The notes: generated from the letters alone by a model not told the origin. 64,000 bases of DNA from Micromonospora cabrerizensis (GCF_022230955.1 NZ_JAKKFI010000051.1:115396-179395), one strand, 5' to 3'; counted from the stretch's first letter, positions 8,955-18,158 are shown. Program-made: numbers and translations.

Positions 8955-9155
8955 GTCGCGCTCCGGTGGTGGTAGGAGGTGTGGTGTGACATAGATATCA
9001 CTGGATATCGACGTGGGAAAGATCCTCGGCCGACTCCTGGGGGTGCGGCCCCGTCGACAGGGGCTGGGGACCGCGCCTCACCGGCCCTCCCCGCGGCGCA
9101 GGGCAGGGGTCCGACGGGATCTCGGCGGCGTCACCGGGCTGGCACACTGGTGGAC

Positions 9156-9902
9156 ATGGTCGACTGGCACACGCAGGCCGACGTGGGTGACGACGTCATC
9201 CGGATCTCGGAGCCGCACGTCAACGAGCTGCTGTCCGCGAACTTCTGGTGGCTGGGCGGCAACGATCGTGACCTGGTGATCGATGCCGGGCTCGGTGTCG
9301 TCGCCCTGCGGGAGGCGATTCCGGGCCTGTTCGCACGCGATCCGATGGTCCTGCTGACGCACGCGCACCTGGACCACGTCGGTGGGGCAGCCGAGTTCGC
9401 CGACCGGGCCGCACACCCCGCGGAGGCGGGAGTCCTGGCGGCGGGCGTGCCGGCGAGCCTGTACGGCGCGGAGCTATACGACAAACTCGGGATCGACCCA
9501 GCGGGAGAACCGGTCCCGGAGCTCATGCTCGACGCCCTGCCCGCTCCCGACTACGACCCGGCCAGCTACCGCATCGCACCGCTGACCCTGAACCGCCTGC
9601 TCGACGACGGCGACCGGATCGACCTGGGCGGGCGGGTGCTGACCGTGCTGCACCTCCCCGGCCACACACCGGGCAGCATCGCCCTGCTGGAGGAGCGCAC
9701 CGGGACCCTGTACTCCGGCGACATCGTCTACGACGGCGCCCTGATCGACGATCTGCCGAACTCGGACGTGGCGGCCTACCGGCAAAGTATGCGGATCCTC
9801 GCCGACCTCGACGTGTCCGTCGTCCACCCCGGGCACGGGCACAGCTTCGACAGGGCACGGCTTCGCCAGTTGGCCGACACGTACCTGAGCAGGAAGGGCT
9901 GA
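9156..9902 (+). CDS. Metallo-beta-lactamase-fold hydrolase
   Basis: A 248-aa MBL-fold protein. The metal-binding motif THAHLDH is at residues 68-74 (His69, His71, Asp73, His74). Further ligands are in LPGHTPGS, YSGDIVYDG and HPGHGH. This is the glyoxalase II / lactonase-like branch: a dinuclear metal hydrolase of thioesters, lactones or similar small substrates. The exact substrate cannot be read from sequence. An in-frame GTG six bases upstream is an alternative start. It is monocistronic, with no obvious functional link to its neighbours. Confidence 0.85.
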   Translation: MVDWHTQADVGDDVIRISEPHVNELLSANFWWLGGNDRDLVIDAGLGVVALREAIPGLFARDPMVLLTHAHLDHVGGAAEFADRAAHPAEAGVLAAGVPASLYGAELYDKLGIDPAGEPVPELMLDALPAPDYDPASYRIAPLTLNRLLDDGDRIDLGGRVLTVLHLPGHTPGSIALLEERTGTLYSGDIVYDGALIDDLPNSDVAAYRQSMRILADLDVSVVHPGHGHSFDRARLRQLADTYLSRKG

Positions 9903-10037
9903 GGGTACGTCGGTTCGAGGGACGTGGGCATCGTCGCGCACGATGCGTGCGACCACGCTCGCGCCTCGCTCCTCCGGGGGAGTCAGGCCCACCCAGAGAG
10001 GGAGGCGTCGGGGTGCTGGCGTGGCCACAGTGGTGGT

Positions 10038-10526
10038 ATGCCCGCTGCCACCGATCGTCGCTGGGCGCACGGCGCCCTCGCATGGTTGATCTTCTTTGTG
10101 GTGTCGCACGTGATCCTGGTGCTCTTCCCCGGTGACGATCCGACCGGTGGTGGCCCCTGGGACATGAGGGCCTACGTGATCTTCAACGTTGTGCTCATCT
10201 CGATGTCGGCCATCGGGGCAGTCGTCGTCCTGGCCACCGTCCGCCCGACCTCTCGGCATCTGCCTCGCTGGTTACTGCTGGCGCCGCTGGTCTGTGGCAG
10301 CGTGCTGCTCGTCATCCGGGGTGTGCCGGGGATGGCCGAGAATCTGCTGATGGTCACAGGTGTCCGTCGCGGCGGCGTGATGGGAGCCGCCGACATCTCG
10401 GCGGGCGAGTTCTGGATCGGCATCGCCATCAACACCTACTTCTTCACCGGGGCGGTGTTGCTGGTGGGGACCACCGTCTCCTACAGCCGCCGATCAGCGA
10501 GAAGATCAGCTGACCCGTCTCGGTGA
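10038..10526 (+). CDS. Four-helix integral membrane protein, unknown function
   Basis: A 162-aa protein with four hydrophobic segments (about residues 10-30, 45-68, 78-98 and 125-150), a short soluble C-terminus and no recognisable motif. ATG 10038 is preferred because the upstream extension of the frame is hydrophilic and not protein-like. It contains a TTA leucine codon (10272-10274), a rare codon in high-GC actinomycetes that often marks bldA-dependent translation. It sits between the MBL hydrolase and the kinase-like gene on the same strand. Confidence 0.6.
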   Translation: MPAATDRRWAHGALAWLIFFVVSHVILVLFPGDDPTGGGPWDMRAYVIFNVVLISMSAIGAVVVLATVRPTSRHLPRWLLLAPLVCGSVLLVIRGVPGMAENLLMVTGVRRGGVMGAADISAGEFWIGIAINTYFFTGAVLLVGTTVSYSRRSARRSADPSR

Positions 10527-10631
10527 GGCAGCCGGTTCTGTCGCTGACCGTGCGCGTACAGACGCGTGGCACGCGAACATGGGGTGTCTCGGCGTCGCAT
10601 CCTTCGCCGGCGTTCGGGGTACAGGCCGTCG

Positions 10632-11282
10632 ATGCGACTTCATCACGGTGAGACCGAAGCCGTCGGCTGGCGGCGGGCGACCGTGGTCGACGTGGTCCGC
10701 CAGCTACGCGATGCCTCACCCGACGTCACCGGACGTCCGCGGGTGATCGCGATCGATGGCCGGGGTGGTGCGGGCAAGACGACCCTGGCTGAGAAGCTGC
10801 GCACGGTGCAACCCAGCTCCGCCATCGTGCACACCGACGACGTCGCCTGGAACCACGCCTGTTTCGACTGGGGCGCCGTACTCGCCGAGAACATTCTGCA
10901 ACCCCTGCACCGAGGGGAGTCGGTGGGCTTTCGCCCCGATGCCTGGGTCCGTCACGATCGGGCGGGATCGATCACCATCCCTGCCGGCGTCGACGTCGTG
11001 TGGGTCGAGGGCACCGGCATCATCCGGGAGGAGCTCGACCCGTGGTTGGACGCCTCCGTGTACGTGCAGGGAGATCTTGACGAGCAGGAACGGCTGCTGG
11101 TCGCTCGCGACGGCGACTCTCCCGAACAGCGGGAGCACGTGACGAACTGGCTGCGGGAGGAACTGCCGTTCATGCTGCGAGAACGACCCTGGTCCCGAGC
11201 CACCCTGATCGTGGCCGGCTCTTCGCGGATCGACCACGACCCGGACACCGAACTGGTCGTGGCCCCACCGGTCAGCCCCTAG
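10632..11282 (+). CDS. P-loop ATPase, uridine kinase-like
   Basis: A 216-aa P-loop protein with GRGGAGKTT at residues 43-51 and an IVHTDDVAW segment resembling the Asp-containing acceptor-site region of uridine kinases and related small-molecule kinases. The spacing fits the uridine/phosphoribulokinase-type nucleoside kinase fold, and residues ~130-200 show the usual lid-like charged stretch. The substrate is unassigned; many actinobacterial genomes annotate such proteins 'uridine kinase' without proof. ATG 10632 is chosen because upstream sequence in frame lacks homology-like character. Confidence 0.75.
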   Translation: MRLHHGETEAVGWRRATVVDVVRQLRDASPDVTGRPRVIAIDGRGGAGKTTLAEKLRTVQPSSAIVHTDDVAWNHACFDWGAVLAENILQPLHRGESVGFRPDAWVRHDRAGSITIPAGVDVVWVEGTGIIREELDPWLDASVYVQGDLDEQERLLVARDGDSPEQREHVTNWLREELPFMLRERPWSRATLIVAGSSRIDHDPDTELVVAPPVSP

Positions 11283-11352
11283 CAGGCGTTCTCGCGCACC
11301 GTATGGTGGCGCAGTGATCCCCTGCGTCGTGCACTACCGAGCGCAGCCGTTC

Positions 11353-11640
11353 CTATTCCTGCGCGTCGAGGTCGCGTGTCGCGAAGCGTAGATGCTCCCA
11401 CTCCTCGTCGAAGATCACGTGGAGGCATTTCAGGACCGGCTGCTCGTGCGAGGGTGACCACGGGATCGGCCGGGGTTCGGCGAGCAGCTCCGGTGTGACG
11501 TTCGCGAGGAAGCCGCGCACCATGGCCTGCCGCTCGGCACGCAGGTCGAGCACCTCGGCGAGGCTCGGGTGCCGCGTGGCAAAGGCGGTCTGGTGATGCG
11601 CAGCGGTCTGATGATGCTCTGCCGCCAGGTGACGTGCTGC
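11353..11640 (-). pseudogene. DinB-family protein, C-terminal remnant
   Basis: In the minus frame ending at 11353, the last ~80 codons read as a clear DinB C-terminal half: HPSLAEVLDLRAERQAMV, then PVLKCLHVIFDEEWEHLR and a terminal RDLDAQE. Upstream of about 11640 the similarity stops and the sequence becomes the promoter and coding region of the divergent sigma factor at 11719. No plausible start codon with ribosome binding site restores a full-length gene (usually 160-260 aa). I read this as a decayed, 5'-truncated gene. DinB proteins are metal-dependent four-helix enzymes such as thiol-dependent transferases. Confidence 0.6.
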
Positions 11641-11718
11641 CCGGCCGGGTCGCCGTGCACCACGATGTCGTGGTGAGGTCCCGCGAACCAAATCCCGATC
11701 CCGCTGCGATAGGTAGGT

Positions 11719-12261
11719 ATGACCGCCCAGGATGACGCCGACCTCCTGGCCCTGACCGCAGGCGGCGACCGGAACGCGTTCGAGGCGTTCTACCGCCGGC
11801 ACGCGCCATGGCTGCGCCTGCGCCTGTGCTACCGCTGCGCCGACGACGCCCTCGTCGACGACGTCGTACAGGAGACGTTCCTTGCGGTCTGGAGCGGCGC
11901 CGCCGCCGCGTTCCGGCCCCGCGACACCGACGCCGCCGCCTGGCTGTGGCGGATCGGGTCGCGCCGACTCATCGACGCGCTGCGTCGCCGTACGTCCCGC
12001 GACCGGCTCGGCCGGCTGCTGGCCCGGCTGCGGGGGCGCGACGAGTCGTCCGCCGAGGAGCAGGTGCTGATCGGTCTCGAGCACGGCGACCTGGGCGGCG
12101 CCCTCGACCGGCTCTCCCCGGAGCTGCGCGCGGTCATCCGCGCCACCGTCCTCGACGGCCTCTCCACCGCCGAGGCCGCCGTCCTGCTCGGCATCCCCGC
12201 CGGCACCGTCAAGACCCGGGCCATGCGGGCCCGCCGACAGTTGCGAGAGGAGCTGACATGA
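11719..12261 (+). CDS. ECF RNA polymerase sigma factor
   Basis: A 180-aa ECF sigma factor. Region 2 lies around residues 15-80 (DDVVQETFLAVW) and region 4 around 120-175 (LDGLSTAEAAVLLGIPAGTVKTRAMRARRQL). Its stop overlaps the anti-sigma start by four bases, the classic arrangement of an ECF sigma with its cognate anti-sigma. An AT-richer patch with GATAGGTAGGTATG precedes the ATG and may hold an autoregulated promoter -10 region. The operon it leads encodes an ABC exporter, so it probably controls an envelope or antimicrobial stress response. Confidence 0.92.
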   Translation: MTAQDDADLLALTAGGDRNAFEAFYRRHAPWLRLRLCYRCADDALVDDVVQETFLAVWSGAAAAFRPRDTDAAAWLWRIGSRRLIDALRRRTSRDRLGRLLARLRGRDESSAEEQVLIGLEHGDLGGALDRLSPELRAVIRATVLDGLSTAEAAVLLGIPAGTVKTRAMRARRQLREELT

Positions 12262-13085
12262 CCTGGCATCTGCTCGACGACGACATCCGCGCCTACGCCG
12301 CCCGTACCCTCGCCGCCCCTGCCCTGTGGTCCGCGGAGGCGCACCTGGCCGCGTGCGGCGAGTGCCGCGAACGCCTCGCCGCCACCGCGACCGTCGACAT
12401 GGGGTGGGCGCTCGACGTGGGCTGGGCCCGCCTCGACGCGGCCCTGGACGCGCCGCGGCCGGGGCCCGTCGAACGGTTGATGGTCCTGGTCGGCGTGCCC
12501 GAGCACACCGCGCGGCTGCTCGCGGCGACGCCGGCGCTGCGGCTGTCCTGGCTCCTGGCGATCGCCGTGACGGCAACGTTGACGGCGGCCGTCGCCGTGC
12601 TCACCGACCCGGTCGTGTTCCTCGCCGTGGCCCCGCTGCTGCCGCTCGTCGCGGTCGCGATGTCGTTCGCCCCGGGCATCGACCCCACCTACGAGATCGC
12701 GGTGGTCGCCCCGGTCCGCTCGTTCCGGTTACTGCTGCTGCGCTGCGTCGCGGTGCTGACCGCGACCACCGCGCTGTCCACCGTGGCCAGCCTCTTCATC
12801 CACGGGTACGGGCTGCGCGCCACCAGCTGGTTCCTTCCCTCGCTCGCCCTGACCGTGCTGTCGTTGCTGCTCTCGACCCGGCTCGGCGCGGCGCCGGCCG
12901 CGGTCGTCACCGGCGTCGGCTGGGCGGCGGTGGTCACCGCCACCCTCGGCGACCGGCTCGTCTTCACCCTCGCCGGGCAGGTCGGCGTCGCGGTCGTCGG
13001 TGGGATCGCCGCCGTCGCACTGTCCCGTCAGCGCGGCACCTACGAGCGCTACCACGTCCCCAACCTCACGAGGAGGGTTCCATGA
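12258..13085 (+). CDS. Membrane anti-sigma factor with zinc-finger (ZAS) motif
   Basis: A 275-aa protein. An N-terminal cytosolic zinc-finger anti-sigma motif HxxxCxxC (His29, Cys33, Cys36) is followed from about residue 90 by about six transmembrane helices. This is larger than most ZAS anti-sigmas, which have a single membrane pass, so the membrane part may itself sense a signal. The ATG overlaps the sigma stop and the protein's own stop overlaps the ABC ATPase start, so three genes are coupled in series. A TTA codon is present (12729-12731). The protein should hold the sigma factor inactive until an envelope signal arrives. Confidence 0.85.
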   Translation: MTWHLLDDDIRAYAARTLAAPALWSAEAHLAACGECRERLAATATVDMGWALDVGWARLDAALDAPRPGPVERLMVLVGVPEHTARLLAATPALRLSWLLAIAVTATLTAAVAVLTDPVVFLAVAPLLPLVAVAMSFAPGIDPTYEIAVVAPVRSFRLLLLRCVAVLTATTALSTVASLFIHGYGLRATSWFLPSLALTVLSLLLSTRLGAAPAAVVTGVGWAAVVTATLGDRLVFTLAGQVGVAVVGGIAAVALSRQRGTYERYHVPNLTRRVP

Positions 13086-13960
13086 CAGCCGTTCGGGCAA
13101 CGAGCCTGGCGCTGCGCTACGGGCGCACCACCGCGCTGGAGGACGTGTCGTTCTCGCTGCGCACCGGGGTGACCGGACTACTCGGCCCCAACGGCGCGGG
13201 CAAGACGACGCTGCTGCGGATCGTCGCGACGGCCCTGCCCGCCGATGGGGGGACGCTGCGGATCCTCGGCCACGACCCGGGCACGCCACCCGGGCGGCTC
13301 GCGGTCCGGCGTCGGCTCGGCTACCTGCCACAGGACCCGGGCTTCCACCCGTCGTTCACCGCGTTCGAGTTCGTCGACTACGTCGCGATCCTCAAGGAGC
13401 TCACGCACCGCTCGGCGCGGCACGCTGAGGTCGCCCGGGTGCTCTCCGCCGTCGGGCTCGACGACCGTCGGCGGTCCCGGATCCGGACCCTGTCCGGCGG
13501 CATGAGGCAACGGCTCGCGCTGGCGGCCGCCCTGGTCGGCGACCCGGACCTCGTCATCCTCGACGAACCCACGGTCGGCCTGGACCCGGAGCAGCGGCTG
13601 CGGTTCCGGGAGCTGATCGCGGATCTCGGCGAGCGCAAGACGGTGCTGCTGTCCACGCATCAGACCGAGGACGTCATGTCGTTGTGCCAGGAGGTCGTCG
13701 TGCTCGACCGGGGCCGGGTGCGGTTCGAGGGCACCCCGTCGGAGTTGGCCGGGCTGGCCGCCGGCCGGGTGTGGACGAGCACGCAGCGCCAGGCCGGGGC
13801 GTTGGCGTCGTGGCGGACGGGCACGGGGCTGCACCGCCACGTCGGCGATCCGCCGCCCGGGGCCGCGCTGGTCGAGCCGTCGATCGAGGACGGCTACCTG
13901 ACGCTGGTCGGTGCCGCCACCGGCGCCGAGGCACCGGCGACCGCGGGCGGCGCCCGGTGA
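13082..13960 (+). CDS. ABC transporter ATP-binding protein
   Basis: A 292-aa ABC-type ATPase. Walker A GPNGAGKTT includes Lys41, the signature is LSGGMRQRLALA and Walker B is VILDEPTVGLD with an H-loop STHQ. It belongs to the ABC-2 / drug-resistance exporter class. The first ~210 residues are the nucleotide-binding domain; the C-terminal ~80 residues are a variable accessory region. AGGAGG at 13071-13076 precedes the ATG, which also overlaps the anti-sigma stop. It should energise the two following membrane proteins. Confidence 0.93.
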   Translation: MTAVRATSLALRYGRTTALEDVSFSLRTGVTGLLGPNGAGKTTLLRIVATALPADGGTLRILGHDPGTPPGRLAVRRRLGYLPQDPGFHPSFTAFEFVDYVAILKELTHRSARHAEVARVLSAVGLDDRRRSRIRTLSGGMRQRLALAAALVGDPDLVILDEPTVGLDPEQRLRFRELIADLGERKTVLLSTHQTEDVMSLCQEVVVLDRGRVRFEGTPSELAGLAAGRVWTSTQRQAGALASWRTGTGLHRHVGDPPPGAALVEPSIEDGYLTLVGAATGAEAPATAGGAR

Positions 13961-15561
13961 CCGCGACGTCGACGCTGGCCCCGGCGCCGGCCCGTCCGAC
14001 GCCGTCGTCCACGGACGGGCGTCGACAGGCGCTCCTCGCGCTCGCCCGCTTCGAGGCGTTCCGGATGCTGCGACATCCGCTCACGATCGCGGCCGCGCTG
14101 CTGTTTCTCGGCCCGTGGCTGTGGGGTTGGCTGTCCGGTTCCGCCAACCGCTATCCGGTGCTCTCCGACGAGTTGATCGTCATCCAACTGCTGGCGCTGC
14201 CGATCCTCGGCGGGTCGGCCCTGATCGTGGCGAACCTCGTCACGCTACGCGCTCACCGGCACAAGGTCGACGCGTCCTACGACGTGCTGGTGCTACCGCC
14301 GGCGTGGCGGCTCGGCGGGTTCCTGCTGGCACTGTTGTCGTTGGCCGGCGTCAGCCTGCTGCTCGTCGGCGTCCGGGTCGGGGTGTCCGCCCTGCTCCCG
14401 GGCGCCGTCGGCTCCGTCGACGTCGCCACACTGGTGACCCCGGCGGCTCTGGTGCTGCTCCTCGGCGCGGTCGGGGTGTTCTGCGGGGTCCTGATCCGTT
14501 CGGTACTGGTCGCCCCGCTGGCCGTCCTGCTCGTCCTCGTGCTGGAGTTGGTGGCGACCATGCCGTCCATCATCGGGACCGGCTGGCGGTTCCTGCTGCC
14601 GGTCTACGCCAGCGAGTTCCCGGTCCCGGTGCCCGCCAGCGTCTCCGACCGGCCCGCGGCCCGGCACCTCGCCTACCTGGTCGGCCTCACCGTCCTGCTC
14701 GTCGCCGCAGTCCTGGCCCGGGCCGCCGCGCGGCGGTCGTTCGTCGCGGCCGCTCTCTCCGTCGGGCTGATCCTCGCCGTCGGCGGCGGACTGACCCAGT
14801 CGTGGCCCGACCCGGGTATGGCGGCGGCCCGCGCGACGGTCGAGGACCGGCCGGCGAGCATCCAGTCGTGCGTGACCCGCGCAGACGTCACCTACTGCTT
14901 CTTCGACGGATTCGGCGGCTTCGTCTCCGGGTGGGATGAGGTGGTGACGTCCGTACGCGCGGTCGTACCGGACAGTGCCGCCTCGTCCGGGCCGCCGCTC
15001 GCGGTGCGGCAGCGGGTCCCCCTCGAGGAGATCTCGGCGTACCAGACCGGATCGATCGCCGAGGCCGTGCGGACGGTGGCCGCCTGGAAGACCGCGGACG
15101 CGGCGGCGGGCACCCCGGAGGCGGTACGCGTGGGCACCGAATGGGGCGACGCACGGGCGAGCGCCGTCCTCGCCGCCGGGGTCGCGTACCGGCTGATGGC
15201 CGGGGAGGCATTCGACGGCGGGTTCTCGCTGTGCGGGGCCCGAGCGGCACTGCTGGTGTGGCTGGTCGGGCAGGCGTCACCGACCACCCTGGCCGGCATG
15301 CGCTCGCTGGACGAGACCAGTATGGGCGCGCTCAGCTTCAGCGACGTGTCCACCCTGTTCGGCATCTCGGCACCCGACCGGGCGGCGGCACCGGCGTTGG
15401 CGTTGCTAAAGCGGCCGTCTGCCGAGGTGCCACCACTCGTCGAGCGGCACTGGGCCGAGCTGACCGCGCGTGACACTCCGCTGGAACGCTTCGGTGCCAT
15501 CTTCGGGGTGCCGGTCCAGCCGCTGTCACCGGAAGAGGGCGAGGGGCTGTGCACCACGTGA
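13957..15561 (+). CDS. ABC-2-type permease with large extracytoplasmic region
   Basis: A 534-aa membrane protein that starts at a GTG overlapping the ATPase stop. About six transmembrane segments occupy residues ~35-290. A soluble region of ~240 residues then begins near VEDRPASIQSCV and has several cysteines, probably outside the membrane. This is unusual for a simple ABC-2 permease and recalls peptide-sensing or peptidase-like ectodomains, but no catalytic motif such as HExxH is present. It should form the transport channel with the preceding ATPase. The substrate is unknown; control by a sigma/anti-sigma pair suggests a self-protection or detoxification role. Confidence 0.8.
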   Translation: MTATSTLAPAPARPTPSSTDGRRQALLALARFEAFRMLRHPLTIAAALLFLGPWLWGWLSGSANRYPVLSDELIVIQLLALPILGGSALIVANLVTLRAHRHKVDASYDVLVLPPAWRLGGFLLALLSLAGVSLLLVGVRVGVSALLPGAVGSVDVATLVTPAALVLLLGAVGVFCGVLIRSVLVAPLAVLLVLVLELVATMPSIIGTGWRFLLPVYASEFPVPVPASVSDRPAARHLAYLVGLTVLLVAAVLARAAARRSFVAAALSVGLILAVGGGLTQSWPDPGMAAARATVEDRPASIQSCVTRADVTYCFFDGFGGFVSGWDEVVTSVRAVVPDSAASSGPPLAVRQRVPLEEISAYQTGSIAEAVRTVAAWKTADAAAGTPEAVRVGTEWGDARASAVLAAGVAYRLMAGEAFDGGFSLCGARAALLVWLVGQASPTTLAGMRSLDETSMGALSFSDVSTLFGISAPDRAAAPALALLKRPSAEVPPLVERHWAELTARDTPLERFGAIFGVPVQPLSPEEGEGLCTT

Positions 15562-16268
15562 GCCGAGTGCCCGCACCGGAGGCCGTCGACACCTCGGGGC
15601 GGGCCACCCGCGTGCCCGTCCTGAGGCGAGGTGGGCGAGCGCGGACGGCGGTGGCGCTGGTCTGGCCGACGCTGCGGGCGATGCGCATCGTCCCACTGCT
15701 CACGGCCGGGCTCGTCGGTGTGGCCATCGTGATCCCGCCGGCCGTGACCGGGTCGGTGCTGCCGCCCGACACGCACATCACGGTGTTGCGGCTGGTGATG
15801 GCCTGCGTCGGCATCGGCGTCACGTTCGCGCTCGACGACCCCGCAAAGCCGACGGCGGAGACCCTGCCGGTCCCGGCCTGGCTCGGCGCGCTCATCCGAG
15901 CGGTCGCCGCGGCGGCCGTCGGCGGTACGTGCTGGGTGGCGGCGCTGGTGGTGACCCGGTCGGGACTGGAAACCATGTCGTTGCCGTATGCGGACCTGAC
16001 CTGCGAGGCAGCGGCGGTCGTGGCGGTCGCGTTCCTCGCCTCGGCGATCGGCTGGCGACGTTCGCCGCGCGGCATCGGCAGTCCGATCGCCGTCTCGGCG
16101 CTGCTGCTGGCGATGACGGTGACAGCTCTGCTGCCGGCCCCGGTGAGGCTGCTCGTCGCCACCGGCGACGGCTGGGACGCGGCCCACGACCGCTGGGCGT
16201 ACGTGTTGGCGGGGGCCCTGGTCGCGACCGTCGGGGTGCTCACCGTCCGTCGGCGGCGCCGCCGGTGA
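15549..16268 (+). CDS. Six-helix membrane protein of the sigma/ABC operon
   Basis: A 239-aa protein with a basic N-terminus (~45 residues) and six hydrophobic segments. The GTG start lies 13 bases inside the preceding permease gene, behind a GAGGGG ribosome binding site. It resembles a second, smaller ABC-2 permease subunit in length and topology but has no recognisable signature. It is the last gene of the five-gene operon that begins at 11719. Confidence 0.7.
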   Translation: MHHVSRVPAPEAVDTSGRATRVPVLRRGGRARTAVALVWPTLRAMRIVPLLTAGLVGVAIVIPPAVTGSVLPPDTHITVLRLVMACVGIGVTFALDDPAKPTAETLPVPAWLGALIRAVAAAAVGGTCWVAALVVTRSGLETMSLPYADLTCEAAAVVAVAFLASAIGWRRSPRGIGSPIAVSALLLAMTVTALLPAPVRLLVATGDGWDAAHDRWAYVLAGALVATVGVLTVRRRRRR

Positions 16269-16301
16269 TCGGCCACCGACGCGAGTGCGCTCCGTCGCTG
16301 G

Positions 16302-16868
16302 CTACGCTCGGGCTTGTCCACCCTCGGCGATGTCGGGCGTGGGCAGCGGCTTGCGGCGAAGCTCGCGCAACACGCCGTGCCGGTGCGCGGCCCACGCGAG
16401 GCGTCGGACGCTCGGGTGCCGGACGAACAGCACCGCCGCCCGACGGATCAGACCGAACCGGTTGTCGCTCACCTGGTTGTCGATCGCCTGCCAGATCAGC
16501 TCGCGTGCCTTGGCGCTGTCCAGCACCGCCCGCACCTCGCGTCGCACCGCGGGATCCTCGGCCGCCGAGGCGATGGCAGCGGCCTGACCCGGCCGGTCCG
16601 CGAGCGGCTCCACCACCGCCGCGACGAGCGGCCGGCGCACCTCGTCGCGCTCCAGCAGCAGCAACACCGCCTCCCGGATCTCGACCGTGTCGAGGCTGGA
16701 GCGCAGCAGGCTCAACAGGCTGCTCTCCACCTCGCGGTCGTGATCGGCGACGGACAGCGTGGCCAGCAGCACCGACACCTCGTCGAGATCGATGAGGTGT
16801 CGCAGCCCGCTGCGAAACTCCGGCAGCCCCCACGCGACCTGAAGAGCCTTGACCAGATTGCGGTTCAT
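16302..16868 (-). CDS. Hypothetical all-helical protein
   Basis: A 188-aa protein rich in Leu, Arg, Ala and Glu with a regular helical pattern and HEAT-like character (repeated short Leu/Val-rich helices such as REAVLLLLERDEVRRPLVAAV). There is no signal peptide or clear transmembrane helix. The N-terminus MNRNLVKALQVAWGLPEFR could be a membrane-surface amphipathic helix. It converges on the ABC operon with only 33 bp between the stops. I do not recognise a family. Confidence 0.55.
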   Translation of the reverse strand: MNRNLVKALQVAWGLPEFRSGLRHLIDLDEVSVLLATLSVADHDREVESSLLSLLRSSLDTVEIREAVLLLLERDEVRRPLVAAVVEPLADRPGQAAAIASAAEDPAVRREVRAVLDSAKARELIWQAIDNQVSDNRFGLIRRAAVLFVRHPSVRRLAWAAHRHGVLRELRRKPLPTPDIAEGGQARA

Positions 16869-16970
16869 GGACCACCGCTACCCGGAAGCGACGGCCGGCG
16901 AAACCCCGGGACCGGCCTCGCGGTGATCAGCCGAGGCCTCGACCGCCCGGACGACGCCAGCCAGACCTCG

Positions 16971-18158
16971 TCAGCTCACCGCGTCTCCGGCGCGGTACAC
17001 GGCGAGCGGGCGGCGCAGTGCGGTGATGTCGCTCGTCGGGTCGCCGTCGACGACGAGCAGGTCGGCCTCGAACCCAACACGGACGCGGCCCTTGCGCCGC
17101 CCCAGGCCACACACCTCGGCACTCACCGAGGTGGCCGCGGCGAGGGCGGCGGTGGCGGGGATGCCGCACGCGACGTATTCGACCAGCGTCTCCGGCAGGA
17201 TCCCGTGCGGCTTCGCGGGGCCGAGGCCCGCGTCCGAACCGGCCACCAGACGGACCCCGGCCCGGTGCAGGGTGGCGGCGCCGTCGCGCAGCGCCGCCTC
17301 GCTGAGCCCGGCCCGCGCCGCCATCGCCACCACCTCCGGCGGTGTGACCACCGCCGGGTCGGTGCCGAGCGTGGCGCAGACCGCGATCCCCGACGTGGCC
17401 AGGCGGTCGGCCACCTCGTCGGGGACGTGGGCGCCGGTCGCGGTCACGCACGTGCAGTGCTCGATGCCGTCGACACCGACGCGCAGCGCCTGTTCGACGG
17501 CGTTGAGCGCGTGCGCGTGCACGGTCACCGGTAGGCCCAGATCGTGTGCCCGGGTCAGCGCGGCGGTCAGCTCCTGGTCGGTGAACTGCGGCCGGGTGGT
17601 GTCGGTGCCGGGGGTGAACACGCCACCGCTGGCCATGACCTTCACCAGGTCGGCGCCGGCCGTCGCCTTCAGGCGCACGGCCTCGCGGATCCCGTCGACG
17701 CCACTCACCTCGCCCCCCATCGACCAGCAGTGCCCCCCGACGGTCGTGACCGGGGCGCCCGAGGCCACCACCGTGGGCAGGTCGTCGCGCACCTCTCGAC
17801 TCCGCCACCGGAGCACGGCGTCGCGCCGGTCGCCCAGGTCCCGGACGGTCGTGACGCCGGCTGTCAGATGGGTGCGCAGTGATGCCTCGACAACCGCGTC
17901 GAGGTCCGTCTCGGGACACTCGGCGAGACGGCCGAGCGCGTCGGGCCCGGCATCGGCGCACAGGTGCACGTGGGCGTCCACCAGCCCGGGCAGCACGGTG
18001 CCGTGCGGCTCCTCGCGTACCGGCCAGCCCTCCGGCGCCTCCGTCCGACCCCGCTGCACGTCGACGATGCGCCCGCCGTCGATCAGGACGAGCACCCCGC
18101 CGTTCACGAGCCGCTCGCCGTCGAACATCCGCGCCACCCGGATCGCGTGCTTCATCAT
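16971..18158 (-). CDS. Metal-dependent amidohydrolase (prolidase / imidazolonepropionase-like)
   Basis: A 395-aa cytosolic amidohydrolase with a full metal site: HVH at His63/His65, a carboxylated Lys173 candidate in LVKVMASGG, His214/His216 in TVHAHA, His234 in IEHC and Asp309 in AGSDAG. The family includes Xaa-Pro dipeptidases and hydrolases of cyclic amides or organophosphates; the sequence does not decide between them. Two adjacent ATGs (18158 and 18155) follow GGAGGG; the second has the better spacing. It is divergent from the GH97 gene, with AT-rich palindromes in the shared intergenic region. Confidence 0.85.
   Translation of the reverse strand: MMKHAIRVARMFDGERLVNGGVLVLIDGGRIVDVQRGRTEAPEGWPVREEPHGTVLPGLVDAHVHLCADAGPDALGRLAECPETDLDAVVEASLRTHLTAGVTTVRDLGDRRDAVLRWRSREVRDDLPTVVASGAPVTTVGGHCWSMGGEVSGVDGIREAVRLKATAGADLVKVMASGGVFTPGTDTTRPQFTDQELTAALTRAHDLGLPVTVHAHALNAVEQALRVGVDGIEHCTCVTATGAHVPDEVADRLATSGIAVCATLGTDPAVVTPPEVVAMAARAGLSEAALRDGAATLHRAGVRLVAGSDAGLGPAKPHGILPETLVEYVACGIPATAALAAATSVSAEVCGLGRRKGRVRVGFEADLLVVDGDPTSDITALRRPLAVYRAGDAVS

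Noticed and set aside
8994..9009. Two GATATC palindromes 10 bp apart upstream of the esterase
   Set aside because: Six-base palindromes are too short to claim a regulatory site without conservation.
8979..9155. N-terminal extension of the MBL-fold protein
   Set aside because: The frame is open but the extra 59 residues are Arg/Gly/Pro-rich and unrelated to MBL folds; ATG 9156 matches where homology begins.
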